A DNA stretch of 64,000 nt from an uncultured Bradyrhizobium sp. (GTDB lineage: Bacteria > Pseudomonadota > Alphaproteobacteria > Rhizobiales > Xanthobacteraceae), in NCBI RefSeq assembly GCF_947648125.1, contig NZ_CANSMR010000007.1:1-64000 (forward strand), given 5' to 3'. Position numbers and translations under genes: made by a program. The notes beneath the pieces are model-generated. The model worked only from the letters and a program-made list of their open reading frames with translations. It did no database searches and had not been told where the DNA came from. Of this stretch, positions 47,863 to 55,481 are shown one piece after another. Numbering within the stretch: position 1 is the first letter of the stretch; each line of letters begins with the position of its first letter.

Positions 47863-48456
47863 ATGCGCATCGCACTCTTTGTCCTGATGATGGTGGTCGG
47901 AGCGTTGAGCTCCGGCACCGCATTCGCCCAGTCCGAGACCGACCGCCTGCGCGACGCCTTGCGTAGCGCGACGGCACAGACCCGTGCGCTGGAAGACCAG
48001 CGCACGGCGTTGCAGGCCAAAGTCGCCGACGCCGATCGCGAAAAGGCGGCGGCCAAGAAGGAGGTCGACGACCTCAAGGCACAGCTGAAGAAGGCCGACA
48101 AGGAACATCGCGACGCTGTCGACGAGTTCAATCAACGGCTCGCCGAACGTGACGAGACGCTGGAGAAGTGGAAGTCGGCCTATGAGGAGGCGGCCACCGT
48201 TGCCCGCACAAAGGACGCCGAGCGCGCCAAGTTCGAAGGTGAGGCCACCGCCTACAAGGCCAGCACCAAGAGCTGCGTCGCCAAGAACACCCAGCTGATC
48301 AAGGCCGGCAAGGAGATGGTGCAGCGCTACAAGGACCTGACCATCGGCGAGATCGTGGTCTCGCGAGAGCCGATGATTCAGCAGCGCCGCGTCGAAATCC
48401 AGAATCAGCTGCAGGAAAGCCAGGACAAGTTCCTCGATCAGAAGGTGAATCCATGA
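47863..48456 (+). CDS. Periplasmic coiled-coil protein
   Basis: 197 residues beginning two bases after the porin stop. The signal peptide ends GTAFAQ. The mature protein is a long alpha-helical coiled coil (about 25-130) rich in Ala/Lys/Glu/Asp, with a single Cys near SCVAKNTQ and a conserved-looking C-terminal helix. There is no enzyme domain. It could act as a periplasmic spacer or chaperone for the machine. The stop overlaps the next start as ATGA. Confidence 0.8.
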   Translation: MRIALFVLMMVVGALSSGTAFAQSETDRLRDALRSATAQTRALEDQRTALQAKVADADREKAAAKKEVDDLKAQLKKADKEHRDAVDEFNQRLAERDETLEKWKSAYEEAATVARTKDAERAKFEGEATAYKASTKSCVAKNTQLIKAGKEMVQRYKDLTIGEIVVSREPMIQQRRVEIQNQLQESQDKFLDQKVNP

Positions 48457-49505
48457 CGACCGCCACTATCGTGAAGCCGCTCCGGTCGATCGGTCTCGCC
48501 GCCGCCGTCGCGGCTTTCGTTGCGCCGCTCGATGCCTCGGCGCAGGCTCAGACACAGGCTCCCGCGCCACGGACGGTGCAGGCCCCGGTCAGGAAGCCGC
48601 AGCCACAGCCCGCGGCGCAGGCGCAAGCCGCCGCCACGCCGGCGCCGGCCCCGGTCGCGGCGGCGCCGAAGCCCGTCACCGCGCCCGAGAACGTCATCGC
48701 GCGGGTCGGCGACACCAACATCTCCGCCGATGATCTTCGCAGCTATGTCGCAGCCCTTGCCCCGCGCGAACAGGCTGCGCTGGCCAAGGATCCGGCCATG
48801 CTGAGCCAGGCGGTCCGGCTGCTGCTCGCCAACCGCCTCGTGCTGCAGGAAGCGGTGGCGAAGAAGTGGGATCAGCAACCCAGCGTCGCCGCGCAGCTCG
48901 ACCGGGCGCGCGAGGGCGCGGTGGTCGAGCTCTACCTGCAATCGGTGTCGACGCCGCCGGCGAACTTTCCGAGCGAAGACGATTTGCAGAAGGTCTATGA
49001 GGCCAATCGCGCCGCATTCCTGATGCCGCGGCAATTCCAGCTCTCGCAGATCTTCGTCGCCGCTCCGAAGGAAGGCGACAAGGCCGCCGAGGACAAGGCG
49101 AAGCAGGAGCTCGACGACGTGCAGCGCAAGCTGAAGGCGCCGGGAGCCGACTTCGCGGCGATCGCGCGCGGCGACAACAACGCCGCCAAGGATGCCGGCG
49201 ACCTCGGCTGGGTAGCCGAGAACCAGATCCGTCCGGAGATCCGCAACCAGGTGTTGGGGCTCGCCAAGAACAGCGTGTCCGAGCCGATCAAGCTCGACGA
49301 CGGCTGGCACATCATCAAGCTGATCGACACCAAGGCGTCCTATACCCGCACCTTGCCCGAAGTGCGCGACCAGCTGGTGCTGCAGATCCGCTCCGAGCGG
49401 TCGAACATGATGCGGCGGGCGTATCTCGCCGAGCTGCTGAAGCAGCATCCGCCCGTCCTCAATGAGCTTGCACTGTCGAGCCTGCTCGACGCGTCGAAGA
49501 AGTAA
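48453..49505 (+). CDS. Periplasmic PpiC/SurA-type peptidyl-prolyl isomerase
   Basis: 350 residues with a signal peptide (cleavage near LDASAQ), a Pro/Ala/Gln-rich linker, an N-terminal chaperone-like helical part (NVIARVGDTNISADDLRSYV) and a parvulin rotamase domain (MPRQFQLSQIFVAAP; GDLGWVAENQIRPEI; LDDGWHIIKLIDTK). SurA-like proteins escort outer-membrane proteins, so this one probably serves the porin and barrel of the cluster. Coupled to the coiled-coil gene. Confidence 0.92.
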   Translation: MTTATIVKPLRSIGLAAAVAAFVAPLDASAQAQTQAPAPRTVQAPVRKPQPQPAAQAQAAATPAPAPVAAAPKPVTAPENVIARVGDTNISADDLRSYVAALAPREQAALAKDPAMLSQAVRLLLANRLVLQEAVAKKWDQQPSVAAQLDRAREGAVVELYLQSVSTPPANFPSEDDLQKVYEANRAAFLMPRQFQLSQIFVAAPKEGDKAAEDKAKQELDDVQRKLKAPGADFAAIARGDNNAAKDAGDLGWVAENQIRPEIRNQVLGLAKNSVSEPIKLDDGWHIIKLIDTKASYTRTLPEVRDQLVLQIRSERSNMMRRAYLAELLKQHPPVLNELALSSLLDASKK

Positions 49506-49518
49506 TACGGAGATAAAG

Positions 49519-50049
49519 ATGCCCGAGATCATCACCAAGCTCACCATCGAAGGATTGCGCGACAGCTTCCAGAATGTCGGCTATCGCGTCGAAACGCTGA
49601 CCGATCCGGTCGCCAATACGACCTATCTGCGCTCGGCGACGGCGGGGCTCGGGTTCGAGATCCGGCCGGGAAACCAGCTCGTCGGCGAGGAGCAGAGTTT
49701 TGTCGACGCCACGCTGGTCACCACGCTCCAGGTGCAGGGCGAGCTGCCGCTCGACCTCGTCAATCGCTGGAATACGACGCGGCGGTTCGGGCGGCTGCAG
49801 TTCAGCCAACCGTTCCTGCTGTTCTGCCTCGATGTCTCCGTGGCCGGCGGCGTGGCGCCGAACTTCGTGCGGGCGCAGATCGAGGTCTGGGACCGCCTGG
49901 TTCAGGAGCTGATCGCCTATCTGCGCGAGGAGCTGCCGAAGATCGTGGCCCGGAATGGCGCGGCGGCTGCCCCGCAGCCGAGTGCGCCGGCCCAGCAGCC
50001 GGCGCATGAGCACGCCGCGGAAGCGGGATCGGTTCCCACCATCCAGTAG
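49519..50049 (+). CDS. YbjN domain-containing protein
   Basis: 176 residues from the ATG at 49519; the open frame extends back into the foldase gene but a CGGAGA site precedes this ATG. The YbjN fold is recognisable from LTIEGLRDSFQNVGYRVETL, LVNRWNTTRRFGRLQFS and FLLFCLDVSVAGGV. The fold resembles type III secretion chaperones. No signal peptide, so it is cytoplasmic. The C-terminal tail is Pro/Ala/His-rich. Confidence 0.87.
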   Translation: MPEIITKLTIEGLRDSFQNVGYRVETLTDPVANTTYLRSATAGLGFEIRPGNQLVGEEQSFVDATLVTTLQVQGELPLDLVNRWNTTRRFGRLQFSQPFLLFCLDVSVAGGVAPNFVRAQIEVWDRLVQELIAYLREELPKIVARNGAAAAPQPSAPAQQPAHEHAAEAGSVPTIQ

Positions 50050-50088
50050 CCCGCGCGCACGGGCGAACATCAGGACCGCAACCGATCC

Positions 50089-50994
50089 ATGAATGACGGT
50101 GCCTCAACGACGAAGGCGGGCAGCTTCAGCCGATGGCGGAAGCTGCTTGATCCTGCTCGTCGCCGGGGCAGCCGCATCGCAGCCGGCGGTCTTGTGCTCG
50201 CGTTTTGTCTTGCGCAGCCCGCTCACGCGGAGCAGGCGACGCCGGCATCGTCATTCAGCACGCGCTTTGCCGCCGTCGAGTCGGCAGACCCTTCAGCCGA
50301 CGCCACGGCAAAGCCGCCGGCCGAGGCGACGACGAAGCCGGCCGCGCCGGCCAAAGATGCGGTGAAGGATGCGCCGAAGGACGGTGGCGGGAAAACGCTC
50401 CCGCTTCCGCCCGCAAGCCAGCCCGCGGTGTCGGACGCGCGCATGCGCTATCGCGCGCTGATCGAGAAGGAGGCGGCGGGAAGCGGGCTCGCGCCCGAGA
50501 TCGCCGAGGCGGTGATGGGCGTGGAGAGCGGCTACAATCCCGACGTGATCGGCGGCGTCGGCGAAATCGGGCTGATGCAGCTGCTGCCGTCGACCGCACG
50601 CATGCTCGGCTTCTCCGGCTCGCTTGCCGAGCTCGCGATTCCCGAAAACAACATTCACTTCGGCGTCATGTATCTTGCGCAGGCGTGGCGCCTTGCCGGT
50701 GGCGACCTGTGCACCGCAGTCATGAAGTACCGCGCAGGCCACGGCGAGACCCGTTTCTCCTATCTGTCGGTGAATTATTGCGTGGCGGTGCGCAGCCGGC
50801 TGTTTGCCCGCGGCTTTCGGGTGACGGGAACCGTGCCGGTCGCGACCTTCGGCGAACCGGGCCGTGCCGGCGGTGGCGGCGGTGGATGCGGCCGCAAATG
50901 CCTCGGCGGCGGCGGACGCATCGGTCGCGTCGATCTCGTCGCACTCAACACGCGGCTCAATGCGCTTGTGATCCAGGCCCGGGGAGGGAAATAG
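50089..50994 (+). CDS. Lytic transglycosylase (SLT domain)
   Basis: 301 residues with a signal peptide ending AQPAHAE, a low-complexity Ala/Pro/Lys segment, and a SLT goose-lysozyme-like domain from about 115. The catalytic Glu is in AVMGVESGYNP (about residue 146), followed by GEIGLMQLLPSTARMLGF and the AVMKYRAGHGE block. The tail is Gly-rich with two Cys (GGCGRKCLGGG). It probably opens peptidoglycan locally so the envelope machine can assemble. Last large gene of the cluster. Confidence 0.93.
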   Translation: MNDGASTTKAGSFSRWRKLLDPARRRGSRIAAGGLVLAFCLAQPAHAEQATPASSFSTRFAAVESADPSADATAKPPAEATTKPAAPAKDAVKDAPKDGGGKTLPLPPASQPAVSDARMRYRALIEKEAAGSGLAPEIAEAVMGVESGYNPDVIGGVGEIGLMQLLPSTARMLGFSGSLAELAIPENNIHFGVMYLAQAWRLAGGDLCTAVMKYRAGHGETRFSYLSVNYCVAVRSRLFARGFRVTGTVPVATFGEPGRAGGGGGGCGRKCLGGGGRIGRVDLVALNTRLNALVIQARGGK

Positions 50995-51091
50995 TAAGAG
51001 CCGCGCCGCCCTAATTCATATCGTTGCCTTGATATCCTCCTCTGGCTTCCTATCGTTTGAAACAATTCTGGTTCTGCAAGGAGCAGTGCCG

Positions 51092-51538
51092 ATGAAAGTG
51101 ATCATGTTGGCGGTCGCCGTTGCCGGATTGTCGGCGATGCAGGCGGAGGCGCAGACGCAGCAGCGCACGCCGCTGCCGGAAATTGTCGTCGGCACACCGC
51201 CGCCGGCGCTCAACCTCAACCGCGACACCAGTGGCGGCACACCGCCGCCGACGCTCAACCTCAACCGCGATACCGGTGGCGGCACCGGCCGGGCTGCGGC
51301 AAGAGGCAGCGGCGGCTGCGGCGATGCGGCCTCGCTTGGCTGTATCAATGAGCGGTTGAAAAAGCAGGTCGATCAGGTCAATCCGCCCGTAACCAACACG
51401 CCGCCGATCGATGCGAAATCGCAGGATCTCAAGGTGGGCGTGGTCAACGTCCCGGCGGTGCAGCAGCAATATGGCCGCAACTTCGGGGTCTCGGCGTTTC
51501 CCTATCGCCCACCAGCGCCCGTTTACAGTCATCGATAA
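51092..51538 (+). CDS. Short secreted protein with tandem repeat
   Basis: 148 residues from the ATG at 51092 with an AAGGAG site. The signal peptide ends AMQAEAQ. Two tandem copies of a 15-16 residue unit, GTPPPALNLNRDTSG and GTPPPTLNLNRDTGG, lie at about 34-65; the DNA repeat is about 48 bases per unit (51189-51284). Two Cys follow (GGCGDAASLGCIN). No known domain. It could belong to the upstream cluster or be separate; the 97-base gap contains possible promoter space. Confidence 0.72.
   Translation: MKVIMLAVAVAGLSAMQAEAQTQQRTPLPEIVVGTPPPALNLNRDTSGGTPPPTLNLNRDTGGGTGRAAARGSGGCGDAASLGCINERLKKQVDQVNPPVTNTPPIDAKSQDLKVGVVNVPAVQQQYGRNFGVSAFPYRPPAPVYSHR
51189..51284 (+). repeat. Tandem direct repeat inside the secreted-protein gene
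   Basis: GGCACACCGCCGCCGGCGCT then CAACCTCAACCGCGACACC, followed by a near-identical second unit from about 51237. The repeat is in frame and encodes the PPPxLNLNRDT units. Confidence 0.85.
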
Positions 51539-51637
51539 TGTACGCGAAGTGACCTCTGTTTCGCACAGATCGTGACGCCGTCACATTTCTGACGATGGGC
51601 ATATGGAAAATAGAGAGAGCAACGGTTTGCTGATTCC

Positions 51638-51829
51638 ATGCGAAAATCTGACGTGACGTGCCCCCATTGCCAGGCCGGCTATCGCCGGATCGAATTGACG
51701 TCGAAGGGCGGCATCGCCGGTGAGTTTCGATGTCTGGTGTGTGACCAGTTGATCGAGCTGATGGACGGTTCGACTGATGTCGCTTTTCGGCTGACCGTGC
51801 AGCCGGGCAAGACGTCCTACGCGTATTAG
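51638..51829 (+). CDS. Small Zn-ribbon-like protein
   Basis: 63 residues with paired CxxC motifs, CPHC at about 8-11 and CLVC at about 32-35, spaced as in a minimal zinc ribbon. The part around GYRRIELTSKGGIAGEF is beta-like. No further domain or partner is clear. It lies alone between the secreted-protein gene and the convergent AraC gene. Confidence 0.72.
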   Translation: MRKSDVTCPHCQAGYRRIELTSKGGIAGEFRCLVCDQLIELMDGSTDVAFRLTVQPGKTSYAY

Positions 51830-51875
51830 CGCGGGCGTCCGCACGAGCGAGGCGATAAGCGATTGTGGCCCGCGA

Positions 51876-52916
51876 TCATTCGCCGCGGATATCGCTCGGG
51901 GCCTTGTTGGTCCAGCGGTGGAACGCGCGCCTGAAGTTTGCCGCATCGCTGAAGCCGAGCGCCAATGCGATGTCGTCATTGGCCAGCGTCGTGTTGCGGA
52001 GATATTTCAGCGCGATCTGGGTCCGCAGCTCGTCGTGCAGCCCCCGAAAGGAAAAGCCCTGCTGACGAAGCTGGCGCCGCAGCGATCGATCGTTCACGCC
52101 GAGCAGCTTCGCGATGGCTTCGAAAGTCGGGGGATTGGCGATGTCGCGAAGCAGGATGGCGCGGATCTTTCCGGCCACGCCGGTCCGCAATCTCAAGTCA
52201 CCAAGCAAGTCGTCGCAGAGGGCGACGATGGTCGGATACGTCGTCTTGTTGCCGAGATCCGCTCTCCGGTCCAGCAATTGCGCCTTGAAGACGATCTGGT
52301 TGGCCGGCTGATCGAAGCGCACCGGGCACCCGACATGATCGAGCGGAAGCTCGAAGTCCTCTGCCTGCGGATAGGCGAGCGTGATTTCATGGGGAGCGAA
52401 GCCCGGCCCCATGATGTCGCGCATCAGCGAAATGTGGATGCCGATCTGCATCTCGGCGACGAACCGGTAAAGCGCGGAATCGGCAAGTGCGTGCAGATTG
52501 GGCTCGATGGTCCATTTCGCACAGGCCTTGTCCTCGCTGAATTCGATCGTCGCCAGCGGCGCGGCGAGTGCGTGGTAGCGCATCGCAAATTCCATTGCCT
52601 TGCGAAAGTCCGGGCAGCACAGCAACGCATAGCCATACATCCCGTAGGTCGAGATGTGGATCGATGCGCCGATGCGATAGGGCAGGTGACGGTCGGTCGA
52701 CAGGCGCAGCGCGTTTTGACAGACCGTCATCAGCTGCGTCAGCGAAATCCGCGCCTGCGGTGAGTGGACGTCGGCCAGCGGAATGCGGGTGTCGCGCAGG
52801 ATGGCGTCGGCCGGGACGCCGGCGCCGGCCAGCATGTCGAAGACCGCGCCAAGCTTGGTCGTCTCATAGACCTTGTCGCTGGTGCCGACGGTCAGGATAT
52901 CGTTGCGGGAGCCCAC
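51876..52916 (-). CDS. AraC family transcriptional regulator
   Basis: 346 residues from the GTG at 52916, preceded closely by GAGGAGG. The C-terminal two-helix-turn-helix DNA-binding part is typical (FEAIAKLLGVNDRSLRRQLR; LANDDIALALGFSDAANFRR AFHRW). The N-terminal part matches the Arabinose-binding domain type of the OruR/ArgR-like branch. It is divergent from the PHA gene cluster and is the likely regulator of it. The upstream frame to 53054 lacks homology features. Confidence 0.92.
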   Translation of the reverse strand: MGSRNDILTVGTSDKVYETTKLGAVFDMLAGAGVPADAILRDTRIPLADVHSPQARISLTQLMTVCQNALRLSTDRHLPYRIGASIHISTYGMYGYALLCCPDFRKAMEFAMRYHALAAPLATIEFSEDKACAKWTIEPNLHALADSALYRFVAEMQIGIHISLMRDIMGPGFAPHEITLAYPQAEDFELPLDHVGCPVRFDQPANQIVFKAQLLDRRADLGNKTTYPTIVALCDDLLGDLRLRTGVAGKIRAILLRDIANPPTFEAIAKLLGVNDRSLRRQLRQQGFSFRGLHDELRTQIALKYLRNTTLANDDIALALGFSDAANFRRAFHRWTNKAPSDIRGE

Positions 52917-53310
52917 AGGCCTCCTCAGTCGCGTGGTTGGTTGCAAAGTGAACCAGCCTTTCCTTCGGTCGGAAAGCAGTGCGCCGCAAACCTGGCCCGA
53001 GTGGATTGCCGTTCGCGAGCTCCTGGAACATAGCCGGTTCGCGTCATAACCCAAGAGTTATCGAGACTTATCAATGGGTCCTTCTTGCTGCGCAGCAACA
53101 AGACCGCCGCCATTGATGAGAGCATCCTGTCCGGTTGAGACCCGGCCGATGTCCGTTTCGGACCTTCACAAACCTCGGGCATCACGCGAGGCTTCGTCCT
53201 AATGTCACACGGTCAGGCCGTTGCGACATAGGACGGCAGGCCACGCGATCCGCTCGCTTAGAACTGCGGACGCAACGGTCGGAGGACATGCCAGGTCGAG
53301 GGAGGCTTCC
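52917..53310. promoter_or_regulatory. Divergent control region, AraC regulator / PHA cluster
   Basis: 394 bases without a supported gene. A perfect 14-base palindrome TTGCTGCGCAGCAA lies at 53085-53098, roughly midway, and is a candidate regulator site or hairpin. Promoters for both directions should be here but are not evident. Confidence 0.4.
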
Positions 53311-54963
53311 ATGGTCGGAAGGCTGATTCAGACTGCCCAATCCGCCTATCACTATCCGCTCATCTTCAAGCAGCTATGGCATACGCCGAGCGTGCAGGCG
53401 CCGGACCAGGAGATCGTCTATCGCGATCTCAAGCGTCAGACCTATCGACAGACCAGAGAGCGGATCGGCCGCCTCGCCTCGGCGCTCAGCAAGGCCGGCG
53501 TCGAGCCCGGCGACACCGTCGGCGTGCTCGAATGGGACAGCCATCGCTTCCTCGAAGCCTTCTTCGCGATCCCAATGATGGGGGCCGTGCTGCAGACGGT
53601 GAACGTCCGCCTGTCGCCGGAGCAGATCGCCTACACGATCGATCACGCCGGCGCGTCGACACTGCTGGTCAATGACGAGTTCGTCGGACTGCTTGAAGGC
53701 ATCAAGGCGCAATTGCCCAAGGTCAAGCGGATGATCGTGATCTCGGACAAGCCGTCGCCGCAGACCGGCAGCCTGTCCTTCATCGGCGAGTATGAGGGCC
53801 TGCTTGCGGCCGCCTCGCCGGACTACGACTTTCCCGATTTCGACGAGAACACCCAGGCCACCACCTTCTACACGACCGGCACCACCGGTCTGCCCAAGGG
53901 GGTCTATTACAGCCACCGCCAGCTCGTGCTGCACACGATCGCCGGGCTTGCGCTGTTCGGCATGGCCGGGTCGCAGGGGCGCTTCTCGCGCGACGACGTC
54001 TACATGCCGATCACGCCGATGTTCCACGTTCATGCCTGGGGCTTCCCGTGGTCGGCGACTTTGGCCGGCACCAAGCAGGTCTATCCCGGCCGCTACGAGC
54101 CGGCGATGCTGGTCAAGTTGATCAAGAGCGAGGGCGTCACCTTCACCCACGGCGTGCCGACCATCCTGCAGATGCTGCTCAACGCAGCCGCTGCCGCCAA
54201 GGTCGATCTCAACGGCCTCAAGATGGTGATCGGCGGCTCCGCGTTGCCGAAGGCGCTGGCCAAGCAGGCGATGGAGGCCGGCATCGACATCTTCGCCGGT
54301 TACGGCATGTCGGAGACCGGTCCGCTTGCCGCGGTCTCCCATGTCCAATCCAGGGATCTCAGCGGCGATCCCGACGGCGAGGTCGAATTTCGCACCCGCG
54401 CCGGCATGGCCGGCCCGCTGGTCGATCTGCGCATCGTCGATCCCGACATGAAGGACGTGCCGCATGACGGCAAGTCCGCCGGAGAGATCGTGCTGCGGGC
54501 GCCGTGGCTCACGCAGGGCTACTTCAACAATCCCGAAGGCTCGGAGCAGCTCTGGGAAGGCGGCTATCTGCACACCAGCGATATCGCCGTGGTCAGCCCG
54601 GGCGGCTATGTCCAGATCACCGACCGGATCAAGGATGTGATCAAGACCGGCGGCGAATGGGTGTCCTCGCTGCAGATCGAGGATCTGATCTCGCAATGCG
54701 CCGGCGTGGCCGAGGCCGCGGTGATCGGCGTCAAGGACGAGAAATGGGGCGAGCGGCCGCTCGCGCTGGTGGTCAAGAAGCCGTCCGGTGCCGACGGCCT
54801 CAGCGACGAAGCCATCAAGGACCATCTCAAGGTGTTCGCCGACAAGGGCGTCATCTCGAAATACGGCATCCCCGGCAAGATCCTGTTCATCGACAGCATT
54901 CCCAAGACCAGCGTCGGCAAGATCAACAAGAAGGAGCTGCGCGAGCAGTACGGCGACATGTGA
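53311..54963 (+). CDS. Long/medium-chain fatty acid-CoA ligase
   Basis: 550 residues from the ATG at 53311 with a GGGAGGC site. Acyl-adenylate enzyme motifs are present: ATP loop YTTGTTGLPKGVYYSH, GYGMSETGP, and LHTSDIAVVSPGGYVQITDR with the adenylate-binding Asp; the catalytic Lys is in PKTSVGKINKKELR. It activates fatty acids to CoA thioesters. It opens the PHA gene cluster, feeding 3-hydroxyacyl-CoA supply through the following MaoC hydratase. The exact chain length is unknown. Confidence 0.93.
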   Translation: MVGRLIQTAQSAYHYPLIFKQLWHTPSVQAPDQEIVYRDLKRQTYRQTRERIGRLASALSKAGVEPGDTVGVLEWDSHRFLEAFFAIPMMGAVLQTVNVRLSPEQIAYTIDHAGASTLLVNDEFVGLLEGIKAQLPKVKRMIVISDKPSPQTGSLSFIGEYEGLLAAASPDYDFPDFDENTQATTFYTTGTTGLPKGVYYSHRQLVLHTIAGLALFGMAGSQGRFSRDDVYMPITPMFHVHAWGFPWSATLAGTKQVYPGRYEPAMLVKLIKSEGVTFTHGVPTILQMLLNAAAAAKVDLNGLKMVIGGSALPKALAKQAMEAGIDIFAGYGMSETGPLAAVSHVQSRDLSGDPDGEVEFRTRAGMAGPLVDLRIVDPDMKDVPHDGKSAGEIVLRAPWLTQGYFNNPEGSEQLWEGGYLHTSDIAVVSPGGYVQITDRIKDVIKTGGEWVSSLQIEDLISQCAGVAEAAVIGVKDEKWGERPLALVVKKPSGADGLSDEAIKDHLKVFADKGVISKYGIPGKILFIDSIPKTSVGKINKKELREQYGDM

Positions 54964-55004
54964 CGGCTCAACACAGCCAAGAGCGGATCGAGGAGCACGA
55001 CATC

Positions 55005-55481
55005 ATGAGCAACCTCACTTTGGCCGGCCTCGGCGAACATGTTGGCAAGGAGCTCGGACTTTCCGACTGGGTCATGATCGATCAGCAGCGCATCGACAAT
55101 TTTGCGGCCTGCACCGGCGATCACCAATGGATTCATGTCGACGTCGAACGCGCGAAACGGGAGAGCCCGTTCCGCGGTCCGATCGCGCATGGCTATCTGA
55201 CGCTCGCGATGGTGGCGCCGCTGGCGATGCAGGTCGGCATCATCCCGCGCGATGCCGCCGCCGGGCTGAACTACGGGGTCGACAAGGTGCGCTTCCTGGC
55301 GCCGGTGCCATCAGGCGCGCGGGTGCGGCTGCGGGTCGTGCTGTCCGGCATCGAGCCGAGGGACGGCGGCCAGGTGATCATGAAAACCCTGAACACGCTG
55401 GAGGTCGAGGGCTCCGAAAAGCCGGCGCTGATCGCCGAAACGCTGGCCCTTCTGATCCCCGCGGCGGGAGCAAAGCCATGA
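55005..55481 (+). CDS. MaoC-like (R)-specific enoyl-CoA hydratase
   Basis: 158-residue hot-dog-fold hydratase. The motif DQQRIDNFAACTGDHQWIHV then D...GPIAHGYLTLAM gives the Asp/His catalytic pair of the R-hydratase family; NodN and PhaJ belong here. It converts trans-2-enoyl-CoA into (R)-3-hydroxyacyl-CoA, the monomer used by PhaC, encoded next. Its stop overlaps the phaC start as ATGA, so the two are coupled. Confidence 0.9.
   Translation: MSNLTLAGLGEHVGKELGLSDWVMIDQQRIDNFAACTGDHQWIHVDVERAKRESPFRGPIAHGYLTLAMVAPLAMQVGIIPRDAAAGLNYGVDKVRFLAPVPSGARVRLRVVLSGIEPRDGGQVIMKTLNTLEVEGSEKPALIAETLALLIPAAGAKP

Noticed and set aside
40340-51538. TpsA-type exoprotein gene
   Set aside because: No long haemagglutinin-repeat frame is present near the TpsB-type barrel; none of the secreted proteins here has the TPS domain.
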